A DNA stretch of 64,000 nucleotides. It comes from Stratiolaelaps scimitus (taxonomy: Eukaryota; Arthropoda; Arachnida; Mesostigmata; Laelapidae). The notes beneath the pieces were generated by a model. The model saw only the letters and a list, made by a program, of their open reading frames with translations. It was not told where the DNA came from and made no database searches. The stretch is from positions 16,109,001-16,173,000 of the forward strand of contig JABWDB010000005.1 of the NCBI GenBank assembly GCA_019614645.1. Reading direction: 5' to 3'. Positions 12,137-24,500 of the stretch are shown here, piece by piece. The stretch's first letter is position 1. The number at the start of each line of letters is the position of its first letter. A program made the translations under genes and the position numbers.

Positions 12137-13427
12137 GTATTCCTAATTATTGTATGTTTGAATACATTTTTATGATATATATATATATATATATATATAT
12201 AGGATTCTTCTTCTCTTTGCAAACACGGCTGAAGCGAAGTTAGCAAAAACTACGTCTGTTGGTTGCGTCAACTCTACGAACTGAACACATTAAATACGAT
12301 CGAGGCACAAAGATTGGCCTTCTAAACGAAGCTTGAGCTCCCTCTGGTGGTCGAATGTCGCGCCGGTCGGCCCAGCCAGGGAAGGCATCGTTCGAAAACA
12401 AGCCGAGTTTTGGCGGATTCGCGGGCAATCTAACAGCTCACCCAGCCACAGCTGATTTCGAATGCTTTAGGTGGGCTGGGTGAAATGGCGGAAACTTGAG
12501 TGCATGGCCCTATTGTCGGAGAAGGATCGTCGCTGACCTACGATGCACATGGCATTATATTGAATTTATTTGTATTTGTAACGTAAGAACAATTTTGCTA
12601 TTCTCATTAAAAACTCAACTTTGATTCCACGGAATACATGTGAAAATACAATTTGTGTTCGTTGTGCTTTCGCCGTTATGTACAAACAGACAGCTAGAAG
12701 AAAATATCGAAACTATGAACTTTTATGTCGGTAACAAGTGCTTGACTCGAGTGTGGACATCGCGCGGAAGTGCTGGAATATCTAGAATGTTGGGATAACC
12801 TGTGACAGCTGGGAGAAGGATGACCACTCATCGGGTCGAGGTTGGTAGGTACACACCCATTTGACAACGTTCGATGCCTCGTTAACCTAGACGAATTTAT
12901 GTAGGTATGTACGCATTTGTTATTGGGTAGATTTTCATTTTGAAATGTGTGCGATTATGACTCTTTATATTTGTATTTTGATTGGTATATGAACAGCTGT
13001 GCGTACAGCAGTAGATACACGACCATATGAACTCTCAAGTTGCGCTATGTTCGACCTATTCAAATGTATTCGAATACGAAACGTTGAAAAGAGTTCCGAG
13101 TATTGTCAGGATCCTCACGTCGCCAGTTCAACAAAGGGTGTTCAATTTTGAGTATTCATCCTTCACCAACACTGGCCGATTTTGCTTTTACAATAACATA
13201 TTGTACGTATATATATATACCGAAATCACGCATATGTATTGCCTGTTACATACTGTATATATGGTATACAGAAGCTGTCTCTACTCTTCTTGAAATTGTA
13301 ATCCTTTTGTGCGATGTTTGTGTTACAAGTTACAAGCAGTGTTGTTTTCGGATGTCCCGTACAATTCCTAAACAAATTAACTACTCAATATAACATCAGG
13401 TCCTATTGTTAAATTGTTCTTTATCAG
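11930..13427. other. Upstream region of ATAD5/Elg1
   Basis: Contains (TA)n tracts at about 12101-12136 and 12175-12200, a GC-rich block at 12240-12530 with two E2F-like sites (separate entry), and an AT-rich stretch 12540-13427 without recognisable exons. A 5'-UTR exon or short first coding exon of ATAD5 could lie in the GC-rich block, but none could be fixed. Confidence 0.4.
12407..12494 (+). promoter_or_regulatory. Paired E2F-like sites upstream of ATAD5/Elg1
   Basis: GTTTTGGCGG at 12407-12416 and GGCGGAAA at 12487-12494 (TTTCCGCC on the other strand) both fit the E2F/DP consensus TTTSSCGC or a one-base variant. Between and around them an imperfect inverted repeat, TCACCCAGCC / GGCTGGGTGA, spans about 12437-12482. 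The sites lie about 1 kb upstream of the ATAD5 start codon. E2F control would suit a replication gene, but this is inference from motif and position only. Confidence 0.3.
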
Positions 13428-13429
13428 AG

Positions 13430-16400
13430 ATGAGAACTAGCCCGCCGACCTTATCGAGCCGAATGGCTCGGCATAGGTCTTGCAAGAAGAAGCGACCGTC
13501 AAGTGCCTCGCAAGATGCTGACAGTTCACCGGAGTTGACGACCGCCCCAGCGAAAAGAACGAAACGAAGTTCCCCTGCGGAAAAAAAGTTGACATCAGAA
13601 AGATTGCCCTCGAGGTCGGTTTCCAGTCGGCCAGGTTCATCCTCACCGGAGGCAACTGAAGTGCCCAGAGGTGTCCCTACCCCAAAAAAAAGTGTGTTAC
13701 CATGCGCCGACAATAAGACCCCCAAGAAGAAGGACGCAGTAAGCGGATCGGAGGTGACTGAAATGTCTCCGAATATCGCCACTCTGGGGAACTCTCAGCC
13801 ATTCGAACAATCAGGTGTTGAGGAACTTCCACAAAGGTCCAGCCGTCGATGGTCAGGTAGAGGTAATTCAATAATAGAACCCGAACTTTACTGATAACAA
13901 CAATGGCATGTTGAGCACTGTCCTAAACACATAACGATGCTAAGTTGAATGTGCATTCTACTGAGTAGTTAATTTTTGATCTACTTATTTCGAGCTATTC
14001 CGAAAGCCAAGATAGATATTTCGTTTTGGCCGTACTATTTTCATCCTTGATTATGAACTGTACAGCGAGTAGTTCCCTGTAGAGTGATATATGATATAAA
14101 ATATTTCTTAGTATCGTGTGTTACATCAAACATATTCCTCTATTCTAATGTCATTGTAGTCCCTCTAGCGGTGGTTAATGGTGACGTCAATGCGGATCGT
14201 AGTGTGATCGGGACCGAGGAATCAACTCCAGCGGCAACGATTCGAAGAAGTCCACCTCATGAGGTGAAAAACTCCGGCCGCAATATCGAACTCGTCATTG
14301 ACGACGAGGTTCCACTCGATGCCACCTTCGTCCATCGTGACACATGGACGCTGAAATACGCGTAAGCATTCGTTAGCATGAGAAATTCTTCGTTCATCAG
14401 AAATCCTGCTCTGGGCGGTAGTTGATAAGCTGTCAATTGCCTGCACGCAGCACAGCAGCTGTGGTCACTGGTACAGCGTTATCGTATTACAAAATTTTGT
14501 TTATCAGTGGCTCTTTGTTTCTTTAATCGATATTGCAGGCCAAGCACATATGGAACATTTGTCGGAAATCCGACGGCCGTCGAGGAACTTGACGTTTGGC
14601 TCAGAGAGTGGCAGGATCCAGCCAGGAATATGAAATTCGAGGTCAATAGTTACCCAGGGCAGGTAAGCGGTACGAGTAATTTCAGATATTACTAATTAGG
14701 GTCGCAAGAAATCGTCGCTATGAATACGCGTAATGGATCCAATGCAATTTACAATCAACCAACAATTAGACATGCGACATTTATCGCATTTTCATTATAT
14801 TGTCTTGTATTTCGTCTCCAATGTTTTGGGTTCATCGAGCCAGTCCGTCCAACAAGAGCAAGCCGTTTCAAATGCGTTGCTCATCCGAGGGCCTCCAGGA
14901 GTCGGAAAAACAGCATTGGTATATCATCTTGCCCATCGCTTAGGCTATATGGTAAGTACAATAGATTTTCTTCAGTATTTATTAATTTAAAAAAAAAAAA
15001 GTATTTATTAATTGACATAGAATGATTACATAAGTGTCCTTATCGGGAAGTTTCACATTATCGGATCTCGTAGAAAAAAACACGCGACAGATCACAGAGT
15101 AGCTTACAAAATTTCAATACTTACCTGACTTACCAGAACGTCAAGCTATTGGGAAACAACAGCCTTGCATAATACAATTTTCTTTCACGGTGTCATTGTT
15201 AACTAGGTGCTCGAAGTGAATTCTTCATCAGAACGGCCCGGTCGTCGAATTCTAGCTGACCTTCAGGAGGCAACACAGAGCGGTCACGTCCATGGGACGA
15301 AGGTATCTGCAGGAAACAGCATCACCAGCTTTTTCAAGCCTACCCTCGGTTCGGTGCAAAGCTCTCCGAGCGGATCCACAACTCCAACATCGACGGCCGG
15401 AGCGAGCCGGAGAAAAGTCGGCAAAGGAAAGAAAGCACCCGTAGTTCCTCAGAAAGGCTCACTGCAAAACTTCTTCTCGCCGAAAAATTCGCCAAGCAAT
15501 AAACCAACTACAGACAACACCAAAGAGGATGGCAGTCCCGAAGTAAAAACGGTAATATCCGAGGCGAAATCGTCAATCAAGAGTTTCTTTAAGTCTGACA
15601 AAAAGCCTATTGCTTCTCCATCGTCGACGATAGAACTGCCATGTGCGCGGTTGTCTCTAAGTCCCGTCATCGAGACCGGGAAGGCGGGCGATTCAAAAAT
15701 GGAAAGTCAGAAAATCAAGGTTTCAAGGAACACCATCATTTTGTTCGACGATGTCGATGTGATCTTCGAAGACGACGGTGACGAAGGCTTTTGGATGGCC
15801 CTGGAGACGGTGGTGAGGAACTCGAAGAAGCCCTGCATTCTTACCGTGACACAGGGATATGACAGCGTAGTGAAGCGGTCACGGATTCTACAGAATGCAC
15901 CACTCATCGACTTGCATCGGCCCGCACCGACAGAGGTATCGCCATGCCATAGATATAATTCCTTGCTCGTCGTGATCATGACCCTCAAACCTGGAACTTC
16001 TGGGCCAGGCGGCCCGGGAGGGTAATAATACGATATAAATACCTCCCACATTATCATTTGGCTTGGGATTGAGTTCTGTCTATTAGTGAAGAGGCCGAGC
16101 ACCTAGAAAGGTAGCAGCAATCGAAGCGCGCCTACCTCACGTGTCAACTATCCATTGAGTCTTCTACTAGAATTAAACAATTGTTATTTAACTCAAAAAA
16201 CCTTTCGCCTACATTCAATGAGCAGGTGGCAGCGCTGGTAAAACGCGTATGCGAGTCCGAGCAGCGGGATCTCACTGACTATAACGTCGACTTTATGTGT
16301 CAGTACCTCGCATCTGACGTTCGGCGTTCGCTGCTTCAGATGGAGTTCGAAACGGTCTCATCCGGTCTCACGCAGACGGTGTATCCCGCCAACAAGACGA

Positions 16401-18885
16401 TCGGTGGCCTTCTCGGCTCAGGGTTAGTACCTCTACCTTTGTCAAACTGCGATCTCATGTGACCTTTCCCCGTTGAAGAAAACGTATCGTGCACCGAATG
16501 TCGCTTCCTATTGAAGAATTTGCCATGAGCAAAGCAACTGGTACAATAGGTGTACCGCGACTGGTAATTAGCATGTACCAATTTCATTCACTGATCATCA
16601 CGGAACAGATCGGGAGCAACCCGGAACGGCCGTCAGATTGGAAGTCGTCGCGACAAACGGGTATTGACATCAATTTTACCCACGATACTATTTTATTTCA
16701 TGGAATCTCCTTTGTATCAGAGGTGCGCCCTTTGTATGTACTACATTACGGGGATGCCTGCCTGGCACGACAGCAGATATGAATTGTAATTTCGATTTGA
16801 AATTTCAACTCGTCATAGTCTATGTGCGATATCAATACACACTCTAATCACACTCACTGACTGATTCGTATTGAAGTAACGTTACTATGTATGTTTGAAT
16901 TGTTTCAGGTATATCGATGACGCTTTGGCTGTACAAATGACGTATAAAAAAGTCGGTTTTAATGCCTTATATGCTTCGCTGGAGGATTGTTTACCCTTCA
17001 ACTGCGATGACGACAAGGCCGCCGGTGCCGACAAAACGTCGTTTGCGACTCCCAATGGGACGAGAACATTAGACGAGGGCAGCACATTAAATAGAAAATC
17101 CTTCGAAATATCGACGTTGCGCGACTTATCCGCTATATTTGACGAGCTCTCAGCTTGTGACCTCTTCACGGGAACCCTCGATAAAATGGGTCAGGAGTAT
17201 TTGCCATCGTATGAAAGGTAAGCACTTAAAATTTCCGAAAACTAGGTGGAAACTAGGTGGATCAGCTGAGATTTTGATGATATCGATTGTACATTCTCCG
17301 GGTGATTCTCAAGAGGAAGAATATAACATTATACTAAATATTTCTGCAACGAACAACTCTAATAGATGCATCCGCTAGATAGCTAAGCGATACTGACAAG
17401 CAATGCACGATTGGTTTTTCATCTCTAGAGCAAAACGCTGGATGGCACGTCAACCAATGGAGGGTCACAATTCGAACGCTCGTAGCGTTGAAGAACTACT
17501 CGAAATTGAAGCGTCCGTTCTCCTCAAGAAGGCCGTCACACCCATCAATAGAATTTCTGAAAAGTAAGGATACTTATAATGATGATGGTCTCTTTGAACT
17601 CGGGTGTTCAAATCTAAATGATTGTGTAATATGTTGTTAAATTTCGTTCAATGTGCATTTAGCATTGTAGCTATGGCGTAGAGAAACACCCATAGCAGCA
17701 ATAAAATATAGTAATATATTAGGTAGGGTTTCCAATTTAAACATTTTCACTCTCAGGAAGTAAAGAAGCAGAGGGCATTTGTGGAAAGAAAATCCTGATA
17801 TCGGAGCAGAATGCTTGTGGAGTTTCTTTGTAGTTTTAGATATTTATTTTTATTCTCGTCAAAAATGGCTTCATGGTCTTGTCTGCAATATGCAGTAGCT
17901 AATAGCCTTACAAATTGAATAGAGTTTACAGTACATACAAGTCGAGCTCAGCACCCTGGCATATATCCCAGAGAACAGGTTTAAATCCTGCCGTGGTCTA
18001 AGGTGTGGAGGTGTGCATTTCCCTCCCGATATCTCTCGTAGTATGGATAGCTGCCGAACAATATTTGACGGGAGAGGGGCTGGTGGCTCTTTATCGGTTG
18101 GGAACAAAGCGGAAGGTATATTAATTGCTATTTCGTTACCATTTATTTCGAACGACAGGTTCGCCGCTCTGAAGTCGACTGAGCAGGAGGTTCTACGGTT
18201 TCCACGCAGTGTAGGCACGTCAGGCTTTCACAATATACACAGTCAATTAGAAAAGGTTGGTATAACTCTGGCAATTGCGGAGTAGACGATTACTGAGAAA
18301 TTAGACAAAATGCTGCATTAGCGCGTTCGTTACTAATTTGTCCATATGGCCATCACTTAGCGATAGCGTGTCACTATTTTACTGTATATGGAAAACTGCG
18401 ACGCCTGCTTAATTAGTGTTATTAGTGTGAGAAAGGAGAACATGTAAAAAAAGGCGGAATAATTTAACACGCTGACGCATGCCCCCAACAATTAATGAAC
18501 ATCTTTCCATCTTTCCATCTTGACCTCATAATTGTTTCATATCCGTTAGAATGAGGTACGGTACCCATGTACTCGATGAAACTGTAAGCCGAATTTTATT
18601 GCCTACTGGTGTTCCCAGGTACGGACACGTGAGACCGCTCTGGAGGATGTTCTGAACGTGGTCCCCATCTTGCGACCCCTCGCCCGTGATTACTTGGCCT
18701 ATCTTGTACGGATATGCGAAGCTGAGGAGAGCCGCAGGAAGATGCCCCGTCGAAGCGCCAACCGTTTCGTTCATTACCTGTCTCAGTCAGGGATGTTCCA
18801 TGGAACCGAGAAAATCCAGCGTATCGCCAATTTCTGGCAAAAGGACGAAGATGATCAGCCTACGGCCGTGACCGTGCATAGATGA
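13430..18885 (+). CDS. ATAD5: ATAD5/Elg1 PCNA-unloading RFC-like subunit
   Basis: Large subunit of the alternative RFC clamp unloader that removes PCNA from replicated chromatin in the nucleus. Ten exons join in phase: 13430-13856, 14160-14361, 14539-14662, 14844-14951, 15207-15935, 16226-16422, 16909-17217, 17429-17563, 18159-18255 and 18619-18885. They make 2595 nt, 864 aa plus TGA. The N-terminal 140 residues are basic, Ser/Pro-rich and probably disordered. WTLKYAPSTYGTFVGN opens the AAA+ part. Walker A is GPPGVGKT (residues 267-274), followed by VLEVNSSSERPGRRIL, a hallmark of ATAD5. Walker B is ILFDDVDVIF (about 465-474). Between them lies an insertion with three PIP-like motifs (323-330, 370-377, 408-415). 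The C-terminal helical region follows. Length is near fly Elg1 (about 1000) and far below human (about 1840). An acceptor-like ttatcag ends two bases before the chosen ATG, so an upstream coding exon cannot be excluded. Confidence 0.94.
17935..18005 (+). mobile_element. tRNA-derived SINE or tRNA-like pseudogene in an ATAD5 intron
   Basis: An A-box-like GAGCTCAGC....GG (17943-17961) and a B-box-like GGTTTAAATCC (about 17979-17989) are spaced as in a tRNA. The B box sits in a T-arm-like hairpin (CAGG-TTTAAAT-CCTG, 7-base loop). The anticodon arm pairs poorly and no matching acceptor stem is seen, so it is not a working tRNA gene. It lies in the 595-nt intron between ATAD5 exons 8 and 9, in gene orientation. 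The downstream 120 bases may be the SINE body. Confidence 0.42.
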
Positions 18886-20574
18886 ATAATGGCAATTGAC
18901 TGTAGTATAATATTGTTCGATTTCTGAAATAGATGGTTGTAATAATACTAATAATAGCAGCAACAAATTGTGGTTGTGAGAGACGACACTTCGTTTAATA
19001 TTATCCAGACCACAAACCAGCTGGCCTATTAACCTGGACTCGGTTTCGAGGCTGAAAACGAGTCATGGTATGGCTACAACTGTTGCAAAGGATCTCCCGG
19101 CCAAAATTTTGTGAACTTTGTGAAAAAAGTGACAAAGTTCCATTCGAATCACACACCGACCGCTTAGCCATATCCGATGTCAATCATAAGTATCATCAAC
19201 AGTTGATTGCCTCAAAACTAAACGGTCGATTCCAGTATGAGCTGACAGGAGATGCGAGCATGAGGGGAAAAAGTCGAAATTAATCCAAGCGAAACTCGGC
19301 CACACAGCAGAGGCACAATCAGAATTGATGTCTCAATTTCGGAACTGAAAGCAACACATAGGGTACTGATGCGGTTGTTCATCGGTGAGCAACTAAATAT
19401 ATATTGTTTTCACGTGCGGAAAATTATTAGAACGGTCTTTGTCCGTAGCCAGCTACGTTATAGGCTATCTGGCGAAATATTCCCATTAAGAAAAAGCTCG
19501 TTAACTTATCACACGCCTTTGTCGCTGTGAGTTTCTCTTATAAGAAAAAAGTGTAGATGCGTGATAATTAGCTTCTGTGTAAGTTTATCGTGCAGATGCG
19601 TTTGACGAGTGAAAAAAAACAAGTATACACATTGTCATCGTCATCCAGTCGAAGGGTAGCGAATTAAGTATATATATATATAGTATTACGGCACTTTGTT
19701 CGACTATTTCGATCATAAATGCACGGGGCGAATCGTAACCTTGCAAATATTAGAATATTGGAAGCTCTCATACAGCTTGGACCGGTAGTGTAAATTATAT
19801 ATATTTGTTATTTAACCCGTAAACACGTGCGATATTGAGCTATTGCAATTGACAAGTCAAGTATTATGTGCAGACGTAAAAAGCTGTACAAGTTTTTGCG
19901 AAGGCCGATACCAGCTCATCTCTATACGATAGCGCTGCCGTCAACGCTTGACGCGCACAGGATCGAACAGCAGAGAGTGTCTGCTATCGCTAGCGCATTT
20001 CTTTTCAAATTAAATAAGACAGAATTCACTTTAATTCACCGACTTCGTTAGCATGGTGCGTTGTGTTAAACAGGACAGGTTTCAAGAAATAAAACCTTGT
20101 TGTATGTACAGTAGAATCATTGTTACTTGCTTGCACTATGTGTTATAGAACACGTATTGATGGAGTAGCGATATGTACCGATTGTTTGCCACATAAAGCC
20201 AGTATCTGTGACGGGTCACCCCCGACCATTTGATCCGGTGGGCATTCTCCACTCACACCTACCCCTAGTACCACTAAAGGAAGGGCAGGAAGATGCGGAG
20301 GGAAGCTTAAGAGAGACGCCGCTCTGCAGAGGCTTTCAGATCAATTGAAAAAATGGAGAGTTAGTCAATAACGCCGGCAGCCTCGGTTGCCGTTAACGTA
20401 TGGCGAGCCCGACACCGCTCGGCCCACAGATGGGGATGGTGTCCCTCTCACAAAAAAAGAACGTATCTGTGAAGGACTAATGAGAAATTAACTGAATTCA
20501 TTCTACGCATTGTCAATAAATTGAAGTGACGTAACACTTCGAAATGTGGATTCTGGCTGTATTCTACAACCTGG
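18886..20574. other. ATAD5 3' flank and GC-rich repeat-like block
   Basis: No gene recognised. Short ORFs at 19065-19283 and 19866-20051 have no family resemblance. AATAAA-type hexamers occur, for example near 20086, but none can be assigned. Bases about 20200-20460 are GC-rich and close to the LINE fragments, and may belong to the same decayed insertion. Confidence 0.4.
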
Positions 20575-20745
20575 ATCAACCTATGGTAGACCCCTTCGAG
20601 GAAGTTTCCAGTGAGAGGGCCATGCCCGCCCAAGGTCTCAAAAGCAAGGGGGGGAAAATGTGGGTTGCTTGGGGTGCGGCGTACTTCCTTAGCTTGGCCC
20701 GCTCCGCACGCGCTACCGCGTAACCGGGGATGGTTGCACAGTGGT
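20575..20745 (+). mobile_element. LINE reverse-transcriptase fragment, copy B
   Basis: Plus-strand translation gives DQPMVDPFEEVSSERAMPAQ and then a GLKSKGGK-like segment. This matches the frame of copy A that contains GGADQPMVEPFEEV, in opposite genomic orientation, over about 150 bases. It covers only the region N-terminal to RT motif A. Stops follow soon after, so it is a non-functional piece. Confidence 0.75.
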
Positions 20746-21017
20746 TGACATAACAAGGTGCTAGAGTGTCAACCACAGTGCCGTCTCAAACAAGGTGCTG
20801 GCCTCGATGGAAGGGAATAAGGGTGAGGCCGTCTGGTTGATGTTGGTGGCATAGTGCTATGATAATAATCGTTTTTATACTAATAGTAACGACGACACAT
20901 ACCTCTATGGGGTCTATTCTACAGTGATCAACTTGTAATGATCGTGTTAATGAAGAGGATATTGATCATCATTGTATGTCTTTAAATATACAGTAATTAG
21001 AGAAGTAGTTAGGTACA

Positions 21018-21190
21018 CGGCGTCATGGGCACTTCCGAGGGAGGCAATGGCATTGCCTCTCTGTACAGCGAAGGAACAGCTCTGCAGAAACAAGGATCCT
21101 GTGAGCTCGACCCCGCTGGCGCGGATCAGCCTGTGGTAGACTCTTTCGCAAGGGGGTCAGCAGTGAGGGGGCCGTGGCCGCCTCATTAAT
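21018..21190 (+). mobile_element. LINE reverse-transcriptase fragment, copy C
   Basis: Plus-strand sequence encodes LYSEGTALQKQGSCEL..GADQPVVDSF, matching the copy A segment that reads SLQSEGQALQKERFCELVPGGADQPMVEPF across copy A's overlapping minus-strand frames. It overlaps copy B in element coordinates (both contain the DQPxV motif), so B and C are separate copies or a local duplication, not halves of one insertion. Confidence 0.72.
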
Positions 21191-21444
21191 GAAAATATTC
21201 CATCTTTGTGATACAAATAACAACAATTGTGAAGATAAATATTCCTAACGTGATCTTATATTACGGCTGATTAATGATTACTGGCACGGGATAGTAGCGC
21301 GGTGTCATTCGTGATAGCGATTACCGATGTTAGCGAACCAAAATGATAATTGACGTAGACGCTACCGTACTGAACTTCGCACATATCTCAAGCCGTAGCG
21401 CTCGGACGTGACATGACCATAAGTAATACTTTACGGTCCAAGTA

Positions 21445-21515
21445 AATTTTCCAGGCTGACCAACAGGTAACATTTAGCGTACACGGTACAACTGCTTTGG
21501 GCATTGGTACGCGGT
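21445..21515 (-). mobile_element. SINE candidate, copy 2 (tail part)
   Basis: Shares the tail GTCAGCCTGGAAAATTT and the preceding TAAATGTT and CAATGCC blocks with the unit at 2046-2235, in the same orientation. The tRNA-like head is not recognisable here. It lies about 50 bases beyond the stop codon of the minus-strand BTB gene, so it is probably in that gene's 3' UTR or flank. Confidence 0.45.
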
Positions 21516-21562
21516 GGAGGTCTACACGTTAGGCATTCTCTGATGTATTTGCCTTCATAAGT

Positions 21563-24500
21563 TCAATCGAGTACTTGAATTGGATCTACTTCTTGCGAAT
21601 CGTGGGATATATGCAAGGTGAAATTAGATGATGTTGACGGGTTCCAATTAGAATCGTCCATGTGCGTTATTCCGTTGTTATGCTTCTCGTTGACCGGCGG
21701 CATGGTGGCTCGAATGCGCTTCATGGTTGCGATGTACGTTTTAGTTCGCTCGCTCTGGCCATCCCACCAATGGAAGAGGAGTTGCGTCCACCTTAGATCA
21801 ACTTCGACTCTCTTGATCGACGATTCAGGAATCTCTTGAACCAGATGTGGTCGGAGAAGGAACCACGACAGTCGGGAGCCTATAAAACCCTCTAGAGCCT
21901 TACGAAGCGGATCCTTGAGACGAAATTCGTTGGCTATCTGAAAAATGGTGGCAATGGATGCAAAATTACTTCAGATTTCAAAGGACTATGATTGTAGCAT
22001 AAACCTTCAATAAATGGTTGTCTGTATTGGCAGCCCCTCCTGAAACAATAGCAAAAACTCTACGGTGTGCACCAGCGAAATCGGAAGTACATATTAGACT
22101 TCTCATGAGCGTTATGTTATGCTCGTTTAAAGGTGAGAATTTTTAATATTTAAGAAGAACTATTTTTTGCCCTATTGGCATGGAGCGTCACTCAAAACCT
22201 TCAGCCTAGAGTTCAGAAGTCTCATATTGATCGGCAACCTCGAAAGCCGGGATCTTGAGTGGCCAAATTAGCGCACACTGCCCACTCGTCATGGAAACCT
22301 TAGACAATGGTTAGCTCTCCGTACTAAGACAGGACCGCAAACGCTATGTTCTTACTCACTACAGTGTTACGTTAGTTTTTTGCTGTTGCCGGAAAAATCT
22401 TCCCATTAGCACCATCCACTTAATGTCCAGAAGAATTATTACATGGCAAGAACCTCAATAGAAATGCCTCCCAATTATGAGCTGATTTAGCTGATATGCG
22501 CTGAAGATGAACATAGCCTTGTGACCCGTTCTCTACGTGCAAGTACCTAAAGATGCTTGCTTTCGAGTCTTTTCTAATCTGCCGGATAAGGGCGAGCACA
22601 AATCAAACCATCAGAGAGAAGAAACCCAAACGTGTATAGGCACTTGGAAAACCCTTCTCAATCTCTAATTGGCACGCGCCTATTATTATTGTTCTATTGC
22701 TGTTCATTGGTAACAAGGGCACAACAATTATGTCCTGGGCAATGTGTGTGTGAATAACATCTAGGTATAATAGTGGACCCTTGAAATGTATCGTGAATAG
22801 AAGACACGATACATTTCAAGCTCGGGTTAGGCGTCCTTGATTAGCTCTTTATGGAGATGTTTTTTCAGGGCGAATTTGAATTGGGGCACGGCTGTGTTTA
22901 ACGGATACTATGATAACAGGGTGTGAATTCCAAAGGGAATAATCATGCACTGCAAAGGTATTGCGAGCTGCGTTTTTTTTTAAAGGGGCCAGTGTAATAT
23001 TGACGGAATCTTCAGCATAGTAGAAATGGATTTCCAATCGCCTCTCATTACTAGTACACTCAATGACAGCTCTCGCTATTATCTCGTGCTGGTTTTAATT
23101 TGAGCGGGTCTTCGCGATCAGCAGTGAAGCTCAGTTAGCAAATTATTTACGGTGCGATTGCATTACATAAGAGCGGGCGGTGTTCTACTAAATATGTATT
23201 CCATTTAAACTGATTCATTATATTTCATTTAGAAAATTATGTTAACACGCATTTACCTCGAGGATAGCTGGTAGCTCAGCTGGATCCAGCCGTACCTCAT
23301 TAACCTCGTAGCACATATCCACAAAACGCTCAACCACTTCGCGAGTTTGTGAACTTCGTGGCTTTGAAGGCAGATCGCAACTGTAGGCGAGTACGGCTCT
23401 AAGATAACAAGAGAAAAGTCGTTACGAGCTGAATATACATTTATCAATGTATGGATGAACCTTGATTGAATCATCGGTGACAGTATGCCTTTAATTAATC
23501 TCTTCTTTCGCGAGCTTGTTCTTTAATATTCAATACAATTTCGTGGGACTAAGTGGGTCTTACTTACAGCACCTGCAATGGATTGTATGTTGGTTACAGT
23601 GGGCATCCCTCGTTACATTACCGTGCGAAGTAAGTCGGTTCTAGTTTTTTGGCCTTCAAATATAAGCGAAAAAGTTGGACCTACAATTTTTTTATTCAAA
23701 TAATTGATTTACGTTTCGTTCGATCAGCGAGCCGTAAGAGGATTCCGTCCTCCGAAATGACGTACGTCTTTCGTAAGGCAAATCGATCGAGGCGCATATT
23801 TAATACAATTCAAATTGTAGAAGTTCTTTCCTTCTGAAAAACTCTTGAAAGGTCGAAATAAGTGATAGATTACGACTTTGATGTGTATGGGTTAAAATAT
23901 CCCAGGAAAAATCCACCACCGGTTTTTACGGGACACCGGGCGTTACTGTGCAGAAACGCTACATCGCTTCCTTGATCGATTGCGGGCAGTCCTGCTTAAG
24001 GGTCTCAAACGATCGAGTTGCTGGCACTATTCGATGCGAGTGATATTTTGGTTATTCGAGAGTAACTCTCAATGAACCGCTCCTTTAATGTCCCACCGTA
24101 ATGCGCAGCATTTGGTGGTATGGATAGCAATCCTGTTTAAGGATGGCATTAATTGTGTCCCCAGGATACAGTCGTGCACCTCACCTTGTTGTAAAGGATC
24201 CACATTTCGACTCGCCTGGTAACCAAGGTAGCCCTTATGGCATCCACATATACACTCTTTGCACATAACCGAGCTGCGTAAAATAGTCGGTAACGTTTTT
24301 GGTAGGACACATCAATAATATTCGGTGACTTTTCGAAGTGTTAGAGCTAGTCTATGTCTACTAAACTTAAGACACTGCCCGTATCCATCACCAGCCTGAT
24401 CGTACCACGTTTTGCACAATCTACACTGTTTTTACGGTTGAGTTTGAAAAACATTGCTTGCACCCATCGCTTATTCCGGTATCTGGGAGGCTCTATCGAA

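Noticed and set aside
13406..13429. In-frame extension of the first ATAD5 exon upstream of ATG 13430
   Set aside because: The extension starts at TTG, not ATG, and runs through a pyrimidine-rich acceptor-like sequence ending at 13427.
22849..23037. Minus-strand ORF with a LINE-tail-like SLWNSHP segment
   Set aside because: Only a few residues fit the pattern and no RT motif is nearby. Kept only as a remark on the neighbouring hairpin.
24069..24266. 65-codon minus-strand ORF with CxCGC cysteines
   Set aside because: No consistent cysteine spacing, no splice sites of matching phase, and it lies in a BTB-gene intron.
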